Assembly: GCA_964414425.1 (NCBI GenBank)
Contig: CAYPWL010000006.1
Span: forward strand, 1-64,000
Source: GYS-P2D sp964414425
GTDB taxonomy: Bacteria; Bacteroidota; Bacteroidia; Chitinophagales; Saprospiraceae
Length of the DNA: 64,000 nt
Direction of reading: 5' to 3'
Shown: in pieces, positions 17,683 to 27,505 of the stretch
How the letters are laid out: each line of letters starts with the position of its first letter
How positions within the stretch are numbered: the first letter of the stretch is position 1
Program-made: the position numbers and the translations under genes
Notes under the pieces: generated by a model
The model's input: only the letters and a program-made list of their open reading frames with translations
Database searches by the model: none
What the model was told of the DNA's origin: nothing

Positions 17683-18426
17683 TCAAAACGAGAAATTGAG
17701 GCTGATGCCTGGATTAATAAACTGCTTCTGAAAATCTATTTCGGTGTTCTCATTTCTGCTGATGCCAGTGCCGTAGCTATCCTGATAGCTCAAAGTTCCT
17801 TCGATACCGATGCCATAGGTTCCATTGGTCCATAATTGACGACCCAAGGTTAACTGCCCATATAATCCGCCTGACAAATCCGCATTGGAAGCAAGAATCT
17901 GATTAAGTGCTAATCCATACCCTATCTTAAGACGTGTATAAAATGAGTTTCTATCATGGCCAACAAAGCGATGCTCCCACTGCACTGTCACGGGAATAAA
18001 ATCTCCCACCACTCTGCCTGACACTTCTGGATGACTACTCCAATAGGTCTCATAACCAATGCCTATACCAAATGAGTTCCGTTCATCATTACGGAACATA
18101 TAGCTCAGTCCAAAAACATAATCAACATTGTCTCCAAAAGACAAATGACTTCCTACACTAAAATTGAAGTATGGCTGAGAGTAGTGGCTACCAATCTCGG
18201 GAACTATGTAAGTACCGTCTCTCTTGATGATATCCTTCTTAGCAAGGTGATACTTGTTTACTCCACTTACCACGGTGATCGTTCGATCAGTCTGGGCCGT
18301 AATCTTGCCAAGAAACTTACTTCCGTCTTTAAGGACAAATTCATGACGCTCCCCATCCAAAGTTTGCGCAGAACAAATAAAGAAAGTAAAGATCATTGAG
18401 AAAGTGAGTAGCAGAGTCTTGTACAT
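17683..18426 (-). CDS. Predicted outer-membrane beta-barrel protein
   Basis: 247 residues with a signal peptide (MYKTLLLTFSMIFTFFICSAQ). The first 60 mature residues (RHEFVLKDGSKFLGKITAQTDRTITVVSG) resemble a small beta domain that begins many Bacteroidota barrel proteins. After it come alternating amphipathic strands rich in Gly and aromatics, ending with Phe (PGISLNFSF) as expected for BAM insertion. No specific function is recognised. It lies 86 bases upstream of the amidohydrolase on the same strand. Confidence 0.7.
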   Translation of the reverse strand: MYKTLLLTFSMIFTFFICSAQTLDGERHEFVLKDGSKFLGKITAQTDRTITVVSGVNKYHLAKKDIIKRDGTYIVPEIGSHYSQPYFNFSVGSHLSFGDNVDYVFGLSYMFRNDERNSFGIGIGYETYWSSHPEVSGRVVGDFIPVTVQWEHRFVGHDRNSFYTRLKIGYGLALNQILASNADLSGGLYGQLTLGRQLWTNGTYGIGIEGTLSYQDSYGTGISRNENTEIDFQKQFINPGISLNFSF

Positions 18427-18638
18427 AGCAGATAGTTGTATGGTGGTTGAATGAGTTTGTAACCTTCACAAAATAGAGACCGACACCTGTTTATTTTGTT
18501 AATACAAGTTTAGGGTCTCTTACGGGATTGTTAAAACCATCTGCGGCACTTGATGACCATGAGCCCCATTTCAATTTCAGTGAGTGGACCTCATTCGATT
18601 TGATGACCTCGGCGGAGTGGTACTTCTTTTATCAGGTC

Positions 18639-20324
18639 TTATCTTTTCTTATTCTTCTTCTTAAAGTTGCGCCCCTTACGCCCTTTCTTCCCACCTCGGC
18701 CCTTAGGCATCGGATTAGCAATCTCGACATTGATCTTGCGACCTCTAAATCTGGCATTACGCATCTTGCTGATGACCAGTTCCTCCATCCCCTCCTCTAT
18801 CTCAAAGAAGCTGAAGTTCTTCTGGAGGTCTATAGCCCCGATGTTGAATTTCTTGCCCTTGAGCGATTGATTGATCAGGGTGATCATCTCCTTGGGATTG
18901 ACTTTATGGTCCTTACCTAAGTTGATGAAGTATCGAGAGTAAGAAGTGTTATCGTGTTTAGACTTTTTCTTACCTCTATCTCTGCCATTCTTAGCCTCCA
19001 CATTGAGGTCACCCGCATTGCTATAGTACTCCAGGAAGCGATTGAACTCCACTGACACAAAACGCTTGATCAAGTCTTCTCGACTCATCCAAGACAACTT
19101 GTCATTGACCTCCTCAATAAACTCTTCGATCTGCTCTTCATTCACGCTTACCTGCTCAACCTCTTCAATTAGGTTGAACAGTCTGCGGCGACAGATTTCT
19201 GAGCCTTCAGGAATCGGCTTACGCTGAAATGACTTCTCGATTTTTTTCTCCAGTTGTCTGATTCTGCCGCCCTCCTTAGCATTGATGATAGTTATACAGA
19301 TTCCTTGCTTGTTAGCTCTACCGGTACGACCGCTACGGTGTACATAAGTCTCCAGACTATCGGGTAGATTATAGTTGATCACGTGAGTAAGATCATTGAC
19401 ATCGATACCTCGAGCGGCAACATCTGTAGCGACGAGCATCTGAATCTTCTTCTCTCTGAATCTCTGCATGACCTGATCACGCTGTGCCTGAGAGAGGTCA
19501 CCGTGTGTGCAGTCAGCGCTATAGCCATCTTGCATGAGCATATCAGCGATCTGTTGTGTCGACCGACGGGTACGGCAGAACACTATGCTATAGATATCTG
19601 GATGGTAATCCGCTAATCTCTTAAGCACTTTATATCTATGGCGCTCAGATGTCATGTAATACTCATGACTGACATTTGCCGTACTCTTATTTTCATCGAT
19701 GACTGATATCTCATGAGGATCGGTCATATACTTCTTGGCGATCTTTCTGATCTCCTTAGGCATCGTCGCCGAGAACAGTATAGTCTGCTTCTCATCAGGT
19801 GTTGTATCGAGGATCGCATTCAAGCTATCTTGAAAACCCATAGACAACATCTCATCAGCCTCATCAAGTACGAGATAACTCACATTGCCCAGTTTTAGCT
19901 TGCGACGCTCGATCAGATCAAGGGTCCGACCTGGTGTTCCTACTACGATCTGAACACCTCTCTCAAGAGCACGCATCTGCTCTCGGATCCCGGTTCCCCC
20001 GTATACTGCGAGCGTAGATACCTTGGGCATATACTTACTGAATGACTCGATGTCTCTACAGATCTGTAAGCATAGCTCTCTGGTAGGCGTCAAGATTATA
20101 GCCTGTACAGAATTATCACCTGTGTCTATCTGATTAAGGATAGGTAAACTGAAAGTTGCTGTCTTACCCGTACCTGTCTGAGCAAGTGCAATTAGATCGC
20201 CGTCACTTTCGAGGAGGTGAGGTATGGCTTGGGCTTGGATAGGTGTAGGCTGCTCAAAGCCGAGATCCTCTAACCCTTTTAACATCTGAGGGTCGAGACT
20301 TAAGTCGCTGAAGGTAAGATTCAA
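18639..20324 (-). CDS. DEAD-box RNA helicase (DeaD/CsdA type)
   Basis: 561 residues. Q motif (GFEQPTPIQ), AQTGTGKT, PTRELCLQ, GTPGRTLDLI, DEAD, SAT, RGIDV and HRSGRTGR are all present in order in the first 350 residues. The C-terminus contains a DbpA-type RNA-binding fold (RYFINLGKDHKVNPKEMITLINQS ... FFEIEEGMEELVISKMRNARFRGRKINVEIA) and a basic Gly/Lys/Arg tail. This is the architecture of ribosome-assembly and cold-shock helicases. Monocistronic. Confidence 0.93.
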   Translation of the reverse strand: MNLTFSDLSLDPQMLKGLEDLGFEQPTPIQAQAIPHLLESDGDLIALAQTGTGKTATFSLPILNQIDTGDNSVQAIILTPTRELCLQICRDIESFSKYMPKVSTLAVYGGTGIREQMRALERGVQIVVGTPGRTLDLIERRKLKLGNVSYLVLDEADEMLSMGFQDSLNAILDTTPDEKQTILFSATMPKEIRKIAKKYMTDPHEISVIDENKSTANVSHEYYMTSERHRYKVLKRLADYHPDIYSIVFCRTRRSTQQIADMLMQDGYSADCTHGDLSQAQRDQVMQRFREKKIQMLVATDVAARGIDVNDLTHVINYNLPDSLETYVHRSGRTGRANKQGICITIINAKEGGRIRQLEKKIEKSFQRKPIPEGSEICRRRLFNLIEEVEQVSVNEEQIEEFIEEVNDKLSWMSREDLIKRFVSVEFNRFLEYYSNAGDLNVEAKNGRDRGKKKSKHDNTSYSRYFINLGKDHKVNPKEMITLINQSLKGKKFNIGAIDLQKNFSFFEIEEGMEELVISKMRNARFRGRKINVEIANPMPKGRGGKKGRKGRNFKKKNKKR

Positions 20325-20577
20325 AAGCTTATATATTTAATGACTTTGAGCTCTTACATTTCATTGATGTGATGCCGCCAACACCACTGCGAAGAATAAG
20401 TATCCTCAAAAAGACTGCAAAGATAAGCTTTATAAGCAGTTGCGCTCGCAGAAGTATGAAGCTTCGCTTCCAGATGGTCTATGTACAACCTTAACACTTC
20501 AGGCCTAAGGGTGAGATGAGGATTGTATTGTCTTTTATTTACAACAATAACATTTCAAACAATTACTCTATTAACAT
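20325..20577. other. Spacer upstream of the DEAD-box helicase
   Basis: No gene is seen. Contains the weak symmetry TGCGCTCGCAGAAG/GAAGCTTCGCTTCC at about 20442-20474. With the terminator at 20578 it makes up the 320-base gap between the helicase start and the end of the next lipoprotein gene. Confidence 0.4.
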
Positions 20578-20606
20578 AAAAGCTATGCTCAGAAAGCATA
20601 GCTTTT
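20578..20606 (-). terminator. Rho-independent terminator of the lipoprotein gene
   Basis: AAAAGCTATGCT/AGCATAGCTTTT, a perfect 12-bp stem with a five-base loop. T-rich tails are present on either strand. The transcript that needs it is the minus-strand lipoprotein gene ending at 20645. Confidence 0.85.
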
Positions 20607-20644
20607 TGTTTTTCATTGTACGCTTATCATAGATGCACCATCAA

Positions 20645-21398
20645 TTAATTACACCCATCTAAGAGTGCCTCGAATATGGCTCCTTGCTCAGCCTCAAAAC
20701 CAGGGTTAAGATAGATCATATTACTACTGAATATTGTATGATCATTACTTGAGATCTTTCCGTTTGACTCGATGAGTTCTCGAGATGTATATCCCTCAGG
20801 TATGATAAGGTGATCATTGAGGTAGAGATAGTCATCACAGTTGATCGTATTAATATCTCCCTCGCAATACTCTCGCGGCCTCACTTCATCCACGTAGATA
20901 CTACTGTCATCGCCTCCAATAAGTAGTGCTACTTCAGCATTATTGATTGTCGCGGTAGATGGAAATATGAAATTGAAAAAGGTATTACTACTCTTGACAT
21001 GTGCAATCTGCTCATAGATTATCGTACCCGTATTTTTATTACGGAGTTGTACCGTAACATCTCGATCTCCCCGTATGTTTGTCTGAATGAGGTATACCTT
21101 GGAGTTCACCAGCGATATGCCGTCTTGCGAAAATCTAATACTTGAGGGCTGAGTCCCCACACTACTCACATCGACTACAGCCTTGTCATATGCATTGATA
21201 TAACTACTAGCGCTTGCGCCATTAGACTCGAACAGGTTCCAATCTGGAACATTGGGATTGTTATCATCATCAAACTCTCCACTGACGAGCTTTTCTTCAT
21301 TGTCACAGGTTGCCAGCAAGTCAGAGTCTCCATAGAGTTAAGCAAGAGGAAATAACAAATCCTATAATCGTCCAAAATAATAGGGCGAAGTACTTCAT
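20645..21398 (-). CDS. Lipoprotein with shared C-terminal module; apparent frameshift behind the signal peptide
   Basis: An ATG at 21398 starts MKYFALLFWTIIGFVISSC, a lipoprotein signal, but this frame stops at 21321-21323. The body of the protein is in another frame, open from 21337 (after a TAA at 21338-21340) to 20645. It reads GDSDLLATCDNEEKLVSGEF and continues for over 200 residues. Removing one base between 21321 and 21340 would fuse them. Without that, only a TTG at 21319 could start the body. The mature part has a beta-sandwich like a carbohydrate-binding module (IRFSQDGISLVNSKVYLIQTNI, then IYVDEV) and a C-terminal module, IYLNPGFEAEQGAIFEALLDGC, that also ends the M9-type protein at 24854-27478. 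Function unknown. Confidence 0.6.
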
Positions 21399-21569
21399 CA
21401 GATACGTATTAGATCGATCATTTGCAATTATGCAGATAGGCTTTAGTTAAGCGATCCCCTGACTGATGATGTTTACAGTAATCAGACGTCACAGGATCCT
21501 AATAGCACAAACATTAACTCAGCAATCATTACATTAGTAGCCAGCTTATATCAATAATGAGTCCTTTTT

Positions 21570-22190
21570 ATGATCAGAACTATTCTATACTGCAGCTTTG
21601 CTATCACTCTCATGAGTCAATATTCATGCAATGAGCATTCACGTGAGCATACATCTCATAACCTAAAATATACATCGCATGATCAGGATAAACAAGAGCA
21701 TAGCACTCGCTCAGAATATAAACGAACCAATATTGATTATAAGACGAGACTTGACTCGTTAGGTATCGAATTAACTGCTCCTGGATCACCAGTTGCTAAC
21801 TATGTCAACATCAGACAAGCCGGTAAAATCCTATTCTTGGCAGGTAAGGGCCCCCGAAAACCAGATGGAACAAATATAACAGGACAGGTCGGTACAGACT
21901 TAACTATAGAAGAAGGCTACGAAGCAGCGAAATGGGCGGCCGTCGCTCAACTGTCAGTCCTCCAAGATCACCTTGGAGACCTCAACAGAGTAAAGCAAAT
22001 CCTAAAGGTAACGGGCATGGTAAATGCTGCCCCAGGCTTTGGTAATCAACCCGAAGTCGTCAATGGTTATAGTGATACGATGGTAGCCGTATTCGGTGAG
22101 CGTGGCAAGCATGCCCGAGCGGCGGTAGGCATGGGATCATTACCCCGGAATATCGCCGTGGAAGTGGATATGATCGTAGAGATCTATTGA
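21570..22190 (+). CDS. RidA/YjgF-family lipoprotein
   Basis: 206 residues. A signal with Cys (MIRTILYCSFAITLMSQYSC) is followed by a polar, His-rich linker (about 21-52) and then a RidA-like domain from about 55. Recognisable parts are RLDSLGIELTAPGSPVANYVNIRQAGKILFLAGKGP, GQVGTDLTIEEGYEAAKWAAVAQLSVL, and AVGMGSLPRNIAVEVDMIVEIY. The C-terminal RNIAVEVD keeps the Arg of the imine deaminase site but the family subtype is the RidA-like group of unknown function. Export as a lipoprotein is unusual for RidA. The gene lies 30 bases upstream of the GH20 enzyme and is probably co-transcribed with it. Confidence 0.82.
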   Translation: MIRTILYCSFAITLMSQYSCNEHSREHTSHNLKYTSHDQDKQEHSTRSEYKRTNIDYKTRLDSLGIELTAPGSPVANYVNIRQAGKILFLAGKGPRKPDGTNITGQVGTDLTIEEGYEAAKWAAVAQLSVLQDHLGDLNRVKQILKVTGMVNAAPGFGNQPEVVNGYSDTMVAVFGERGKHARAAVGMGSLPRNIAVEVDMIVEIY

Positions 22191-22220
22191 TGACAACTAA
22201 CTCGTACTCAAGGTACAATT

Positions 22221-24713
22221 ATGAAGAAACTACTCTATACGATTGCGATAGCGCTATCCTTTATCGCATGTAAAAATGATGGCATCATTGATACCAGTCA
22301 GATAGCTCAGCCTGTACAGATCGATTGGACTCTCGAGTCCATCACTACAGGAGAGGCTCCTACTTCGGATGTAAGTTGGAATATTAAGAATGTTAGCACC
22401 TCAACTTGGATACCTGGCTCCTACTCTCTTCATTTCAATCAGATTGCAGGGAACCCAGTTGTCGAGAGTCTTCCATCGAATGTCTCCTTCGCCAATCCTG
22501 GAGGCGAGTATATAGAGGTATTCTTCACCGCAGATACTGTCCGAGTAGGCGAGTCTATCTCGTTGAGCTACCAGCATTATGGTCATATCGAGCGCATGAG
22601 CAATATCCCACAGGGTGTATTCATGAGGATCAATGATCAGACCTATGACATCCCCGATGTAAACATACATGGTGTCAATCATGCAACCCTCAAAGCACTC
22701 AATCCCACGGATGCTAAGCAGCGATTCGCTATAGCTCAAGATATTCCTCAGCAGGCGTACGATGATGTCGTAAAGATTTTGCCCATCCCCACTGAGATGG
22801 CTTTATCGGACAGTGAACATTTCAACTTAGCAGATAGGACCGAGGTGAGCTTTCCCGATGAAGTGTCAGATGATCAACGCCAAGCTATAGTAGATCATCT
22901 ATCTCACTATGTTTCACTCGTTCAAGCGCCAAGTGATAACAGTACTATAAAGTGCGTAATCAAACCAGGACTTACTCCGGAGCAGTATGAACTATCGATT
23001 ACATCAGATAACATAACTATTGAGGCGGGAGATGCCGCGGGTATATTCTATGCTTTTCAATCTCTGGCTCAATTGATTGATCCTCAACATGAGGATGACA
23101 TTAAGATACCGACAGGTATGATAAAAGATCAGCCTCGATTTGGATACAGAGGTTTCATGCTGGATGTCGCTCGCAACTTCCATAAGAAGGACAAAGTACT
23201 ACAGGTGCTCGATCTCATGAGTCGATACAAGTTGAACAAGTTTCACTTCCATCTGATGGATGACGAGGGGTGGAGATTAGAGATCCCCGATCTACCTGAG
23301 CTCACCAAGGTAGGCGGCACCAGAGGATATACGCCTGATGAGTCTGACCGCCTCAGACCTGCCTATGGCTCAGGTGGTATAGCAGAAGATTCATACAGTA
23401 CTGGTTATTATACCCGTGCGGACTATATCGAAATCATACAGTACGCCGCTGCACGTCATATCGAGGTGATCCCAGAGATAGATCTGCCAGGTCACGCCAG
23501 AGCAGCTATCATATCAATGCGTGCTCGCTACAATCGCCTCATGGCTGCAGGCAAAAAGGAACAGGCAGAAGAGTACCTCCTGCACGACCCAGATGATCAG
23601 AGTGAATACTCCTCAGCACAGAACTATAATGACAATGTCATCAATCTCTGTCGAGAAAGTTCATATACATTTATCGAAAAGGTGCTCCGAGAAACCATCA
23701 AGATGCACGCAGATGCACGGGTACCCCTCAAAGTATTGCATACTGGTGGGGACGAAGTACCCTATGGAGCTTGGCAAAAGTCTCCGATGTGTCAGAGCTT
23801 CTTGTCAGAGATGGAAAACCTCAACGGTACCGATGAATTGCATCCCAACATGTTATACTTCATACGCGGAATCCTCAATGAGTACGACATCGTAACGGCT
23901 GGGTGGGAAGAAATCGTCCTCCAGCACTCATCCGAAGGACATAACGGAACACAGATTAACGAGGATCTCCTGGGTGAACCTATGCTACCCTATGTATGGA
24001 ATGCTACTTGGGGATCAGGCCGAGAGGATATGGCCTACAAACTGGCTAATGCAGGATTTGACGCTGTGATGTGCAACTCAGCATCGTATTATTTTGATCT
24101 AGCATATGACAATGATCCAAGAGAGGGAGGCTTAGACTGGTCAGGATTGACCAATGCAAAGACGGCATTTGACCTGGAGCCGTTGGATATCATGGCTAAG
24201 GCAACTCATGACTTGAGAGGCAATCCATTGGATCCTGCCTATATCCAGTCCAAAGAGCGATTGACTAAATCCGGCGAAGACCAAATAAAAGGCATACAGG
24301 CACAACTCTGGAGTGAAACATTGTATCATGCGGACCTCGTGGACTATATGATATTCCCTAAGATTTTTGGCTTAGCTCAGCGAGCTTGGTCTCCAAGAAC
24401 TGCGGATTATGACAGGGAGTATCACAACTTTGTGAATACCGTGGGACAGAGAGAATTGATACGATTAGATCAATATAAAGATGGTGGTGTACAATATCGT
24501 ATACCTCCTCCTGGCATCAATCGCACTGGAGAAACCACAGAAATAAACACTGTTTATCCTGGCTTAGAAATAAGATACACAGTGGATGGTAGTAAGCCAA
24601 CACCAAAGTCGGCGCTCTATACAGATCCAATAAAAGTCTCGAATGGTACAGTAATCAAAGCTAAAGCCTACAATACCTTATCTCGTGGTAGCAAGGTGAG
24701 TTCACTTAATTAA
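22221..24713 (+). CDS. GH20 beta-N-acetylhexosaminidase lipoprotein
   Basis: 830 residues. Lipoprotein signal MKKLLYTIAIALSFIAC. The N-terminal part (about 25-160) resembles the carbohydrate-binding domain of chitobiases; then comes a GH20b-like domain, and the catalytic barrel from about 305 (RFGYRGFMLDVARNFHKKDKVLQVLDLMSRYKLNKFHFHLMDDEGWRLE). The catalytic pair is in HTGGDE, D511 and E512. The C-terminus (TVYPGLEIRYTVDGSKPTPKSALYTDPI) is a chitobiase C-terminal beta domain. It would release GlcNAc from chitin oligomers or glycans at the cell surface. Start and signal peptide are unambiguous. Confidence 0.93.
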   Translation: MKKLLYTIAIALSFIACKNDGIIDTSQIAQPVQIDWTLESITTGEAPTSDVSWNIKNVSTSTWIPGSYSLHFNQIAGNPVVESLPSNVSFANPGGEYIEVFFTADTVRVGESISLSYQHYGHIERMSNIPQGVFMRINDQTYDIPDVNIHGVNHATLKALNPTDAKQRFAIAQDIPQQAYDDVVKILPIPTEMALSDSEHFNLADRTEVSFPDEVSDDQRQAIVDHLSHYVSLVQAPSDNSTIKCVIKPGLTPEQYELSITSDNITIEAGDAAGIFYAFQSLAQLIDPQHEDDIKIPTGMIKDQPRFGYRGFMLDVARNFHKKDKVLQVLDLMSRYKLNKFHFHLMDDEGWRLEIPDLPELTKVGGTRGYTPDESDRLRPAYGSGGIAEDSYSTGYYTRADYIEIIQYAAARHIEVIPEIDLPGHARAAIISMRARYNRLMAAGKKEQAEEYLLHDPDDQSEYSSAQNYNDNVINLCRESSYTFIEKVLRETIKMHADARVPLKVLHTGGDEVPYGAWQKSPMCQSFLSEMENLNGTDELHPNMLYFIRGILNEYDIVTAGWEEIVLQHSSEGHNGTQINEDLLGEPMLPYVWNATWGSGREDMAYKLANAGFDAVMCNSASYYFDLAYDNDPREGGLDWSGLTNAKTAFDLEPLDIMAKATHDLRGNPLDPAYIQSKERLTKSGEDQIKGIQAQLWSETLYHADLVDYMIFPKIFGLAQRAWSPRTADYDREYHNFVNTVGQRELIRLDQYKDGGVQYRIPPPGINRTGETTEINTVYPGLEIRYTVDGSKPTPKSALYTDPIKVSNGTVIKAKAYNTLSRGSKVSSLN

Positions 24714-24853
24714 TCGTTGTTCGAATACAATGAAATAGCTTAAGCGCACCAACTAAAATTAGTGTCAGCTACACTACGTGTAACAAGTTTTTAGGCCCTC
24801 CCGTCCTGCATGGCATAGAAATTGGATGCTTCATACTACTTACAACCAATAAC

Positions 24854-27478
24854 ATGAAGCTTTACACACTTCTGGCATTTATGCTATTACAATTTGCGTA
24901 TGCCTATGCCCAAGAGGCTAACGAGGAAATAGAACATTTCTGCAGTAACCACTGTGATTCTATTGAAGAATTTGTACCACTCGATCCACCTGGTGGTATT
25001 AGTAATAATATAAACTGCGGCCTATCAAGTGCTTCTGATTATGCACAACTTTCACCTTCACGATTATTTGATGCATTATTAGCTTCACATGAGCCGCAAG
25101 CCTGTGTCTATCGCTTATTAGTTTCCTTTAATACCGTGGAGTCACCAAAGATATTTTCTAATGAACGTGTCCGAACTGTAGCATTATTATCAGAAGTTTA
25201 TTTCTCAACTTTCGATGGCATCAATGATAACGGAAGCTTGGCCCTGATGACCTATCTCGGCTTAGCGGTCCAGTTTTCGGCTGATTTCTCACATATTATC
25301 AGCTTCGCTCCAGACACTTGGGATGCGATTGAGCAATCGCTGTTGGTATATCATAACAATCCTATCGATAAAATCCAATCTGAGACAGCTCTCTTTACTA
25401 CTTCTCATTTTCTTAATGCCAGTGCGAGAGACTCGCTTAACTCGGAGGTTGAAATCATCACTTTCGTAGGTAATCTTTTGGATGATCTGGCGGCAGATGG
25501 CTATAGCGATCTTGACGATATATATCCGTATTACTTCTGCTATTATTATTTACTTGATATCTATTTTAGGTACGCACCACTCAACCAAAATTTTCTCAGC
25601 GAACTCGAAAATCACACTACAGTAATTGCGAGTCTTGAAGAGGTAGCAACTAACACCAATCTGAATACAGAGACCTTTAGTCACTTTGACGATTTATCCA
25701 ATTTCTCAGTGACCGGTCTTGTCAATATGATCAATCACGAACCTGTCGAAACTTATGTCATTGAGGCACTCAATGAAGTCAACAATACCTACGAGTCGTT
25801 TAGCCCCCAGTGGTTAACGGCGGCATTTCAGTTAGCAGAACATGACGAAAATTTTGAGTATTCATTTGAGAGCCTTACCGCTGAGCTACGTACGATCACC
25901 TTACCAAATACGCATACTTTTGACGAGGGCAGATTTATCATAGAAACTTCACTTTCCTATGAGGAGGCATTAGCCCTCTATGAAGCATCACAGGAAGTGC
26001 GCGCACAGTTTTTCAGACTTATAGGAGATCATAGTGTCGTTCCTCAAGATCAAAATGATACAGTGACAGCTGTCGTCTATGGCACAAGACAAGATTATGT
26101 AGATTTTAATAATCTATTATACGGCATCAACTTCCCTAATTCTGGGGGAGTATATATTGAGCTATTCGGGACCTTCTTCACCTATGATAGAGGACCACAC
26201 GAGAGCCAGTTTACATTAGAAGAGTTATTCAGACATGAGTATATACACTATCTCCAAGGGCGATACTTGATACCTGGAGATTGGGGTGTGGCAGAGGTTT
26301 ATCAAAACAGTCGACTGGTATGGCTCGAAGAAGGGATGGCACAGTTCCTGACGGGGTCAAAGAGGACAGACGGAATAGGTTTATTGGAAGTGACTCGGAC
26401 TCGTGTGAAGAACCATGGTGTGATCCAGGGCTTTGATCAGATCTTTACTTCCTCATATGGCTCTGGCAATGCCTTGGCGTATTATGACTTTAGTCCGCTA
26501 CTATGGCACTATTGGTATGAGAATGATCAAGAACTAATCGATGAGTTACTGACAAATCTCAAGCAAGTCAATTTACCTGTCTTTGATTCACTAATTAACT
26601 CCGTACTTCATGACACAACCCAGGAGCAAGCCTATATCGACTATATCAATACCAATATCATACAAGACTCTTTATGGTTCTCTCCAGTTACAGCAGGAGT
26701 TGATTACAGCACTTTAAACTCTCTCGATCTGGATGGAGTCATTGCGGATATAGAGACTATTAATCCCCGCTTCGAGGCGCAGTCCTCTACAACCTTTGGT
26801 GATACGAATCAAGAGCGATTTAGAATAGAAGGCGTCTGGCATTGTGAAACAGACGCATCTATAGAAACAGACATCAATGACCTCTTGATAGCATTGAGCT
26901 CCGACGATAAACTTGATCCGCTGAACTTCAATGTGGCATACTACGCCGCTAAGGATACTAATGGAATGGTGTCATTCGCCATAGAAGGACCTGTTGGCAG
27001 AGCTTGTGAATTACCCATCGAAGATCCTGCCATATTCGTAGATAGTTCATTCGCTCTATTGTTTCACTTCTCTGGAGATTATGAGCGCCGAAATATTCGG
27101 ATAAGAGAGATTGGCCAGACTGAGTGGGATTACAATAGCGCCTCTAGCCATAATTTTATCGATAGCCTACTTAATCTAACTTCTGAGGTCGGCTATGAAT
27201 ATCAGATTCAGTATGTCTGTAACGAGTCATCACTCTCACCATATACAGAGATTATGGATATATACCCATGTCACTCGGATAGAGTCATCGCAGAGGATAT
27301 TATAACAAATCAGAATCTCTATAGCGCTAACAATCTTAATGCTAATTCAAGTATTACTAATGCCTCGAAAGTGGGTTTTTATGCCTTAAATACCATAGAA
27401 CTCAACTCCGGGTTCTTAGTAGATGAAGGCAGCGAACTTGAGATAGACCACGCCAATTGTCTATCAGGAGAATTCTGA
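24854..27478 (+). CDS. Secreted M9-type (collagenase-like) metallopeptidase
   Basis: 874 residues with signal peptide MKLYTLLAFMLLQFAYAYAQ. An all-helical activator-like region (about 60-380) is followed by a gluzincin catalytic core: HEYIH at 461-465 and WLEEGMAQF at 490-498, supplying the third zinc ligand Glu. This spacing and RHEYIHYLQGRY match the M9 (Vibrio-type) collagenase family. After about 690 come beta domains (a GEC-like adhesion part) and a terminal module, ALNTIELNSGFLVDEGSELEIDHANC, homologous to the end of the lipoprotein at 20645-21398. Substrate specificity for collagen is not certain. Confidence 0.82.
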   Translation: MKLYTLLAFMLLQFAYAYAQEANEEIEHFCSNHCDSIEEFVPLDPPGGISNNINCGLSSASDYAQLSPSRLFDALLASHEPQACVYRLLVSFNTVESPKIFSNERVRTVALLSEVYFSTFDGINDNGSLALMTYLGLAVQFSADFSHIISFAPDTWDAIEQSLLVYHNNPIDKIQSETALFTTSHFLNASARDSLNSEVEIITFVGNLLDDLAADGYSDLDDIYPYYFCYYYLLDIYFRYAPLNQNFLSELENHTTVIASLEEVATNTNLNTETFSHFDDLSNFSVTGLVNMINHEPVETYVIEALNEVNNTYESFSPQWLTAAFQLAEHDENFEYSFESLTAELRTITLPNTHTFDEGRFIIETSLSYEEALALYEASQEVRAQFFRLIGDHSVVPQDQNDTVTAVVYGTRQDYVDFNNLLYGINFPNSGGVYIELFGTFFTYDRGPHESQFTLEELFRHEYIHYLQGRYLIPGDWGVAEVYQNSRLVWLEEGMAQFLTGSKRTDGIGLLEVTRTRVKNHGVIQGFDQIFTSSYGSGNALAYYDFSPLLWHYWYENDQELIDELLTNLKQVNLPVFDSLINSVLHDTTQEQAYIDYINTNIIQDSLWFSPVTAGVDYSTLNSLDLDGVIADIETINPRFEAQSSTTFGDTNQERFRIEGVWHCETDASIETDINDLLIALSSDDKLDPLNFNVAYYAAKDTNGMVSFAIEGPVGRACELPIEDPAIFVDSSFALLFHFSGDYERRNIRIREIGQTEWDYNSASSHNFIDSLLNLTSEVGYEYQIQYVCNESSLSPYTEIMDIYPCHSDRVIAEDIITNQNLYSANNLNANSSITNASKVGFYALNTIELNSGFLVDEGSELEIDHANCLSGEF

Positions 27479-27505
27479 CAGCACCGGCAGCTAACGTTAA
27501 ATCCG

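Noticed and set aside
22406..23895. Several open frames on other frames inside the GH20 gene
   Set aside because: These are shadows of the GH20 coding sequence, which carries all motifs.
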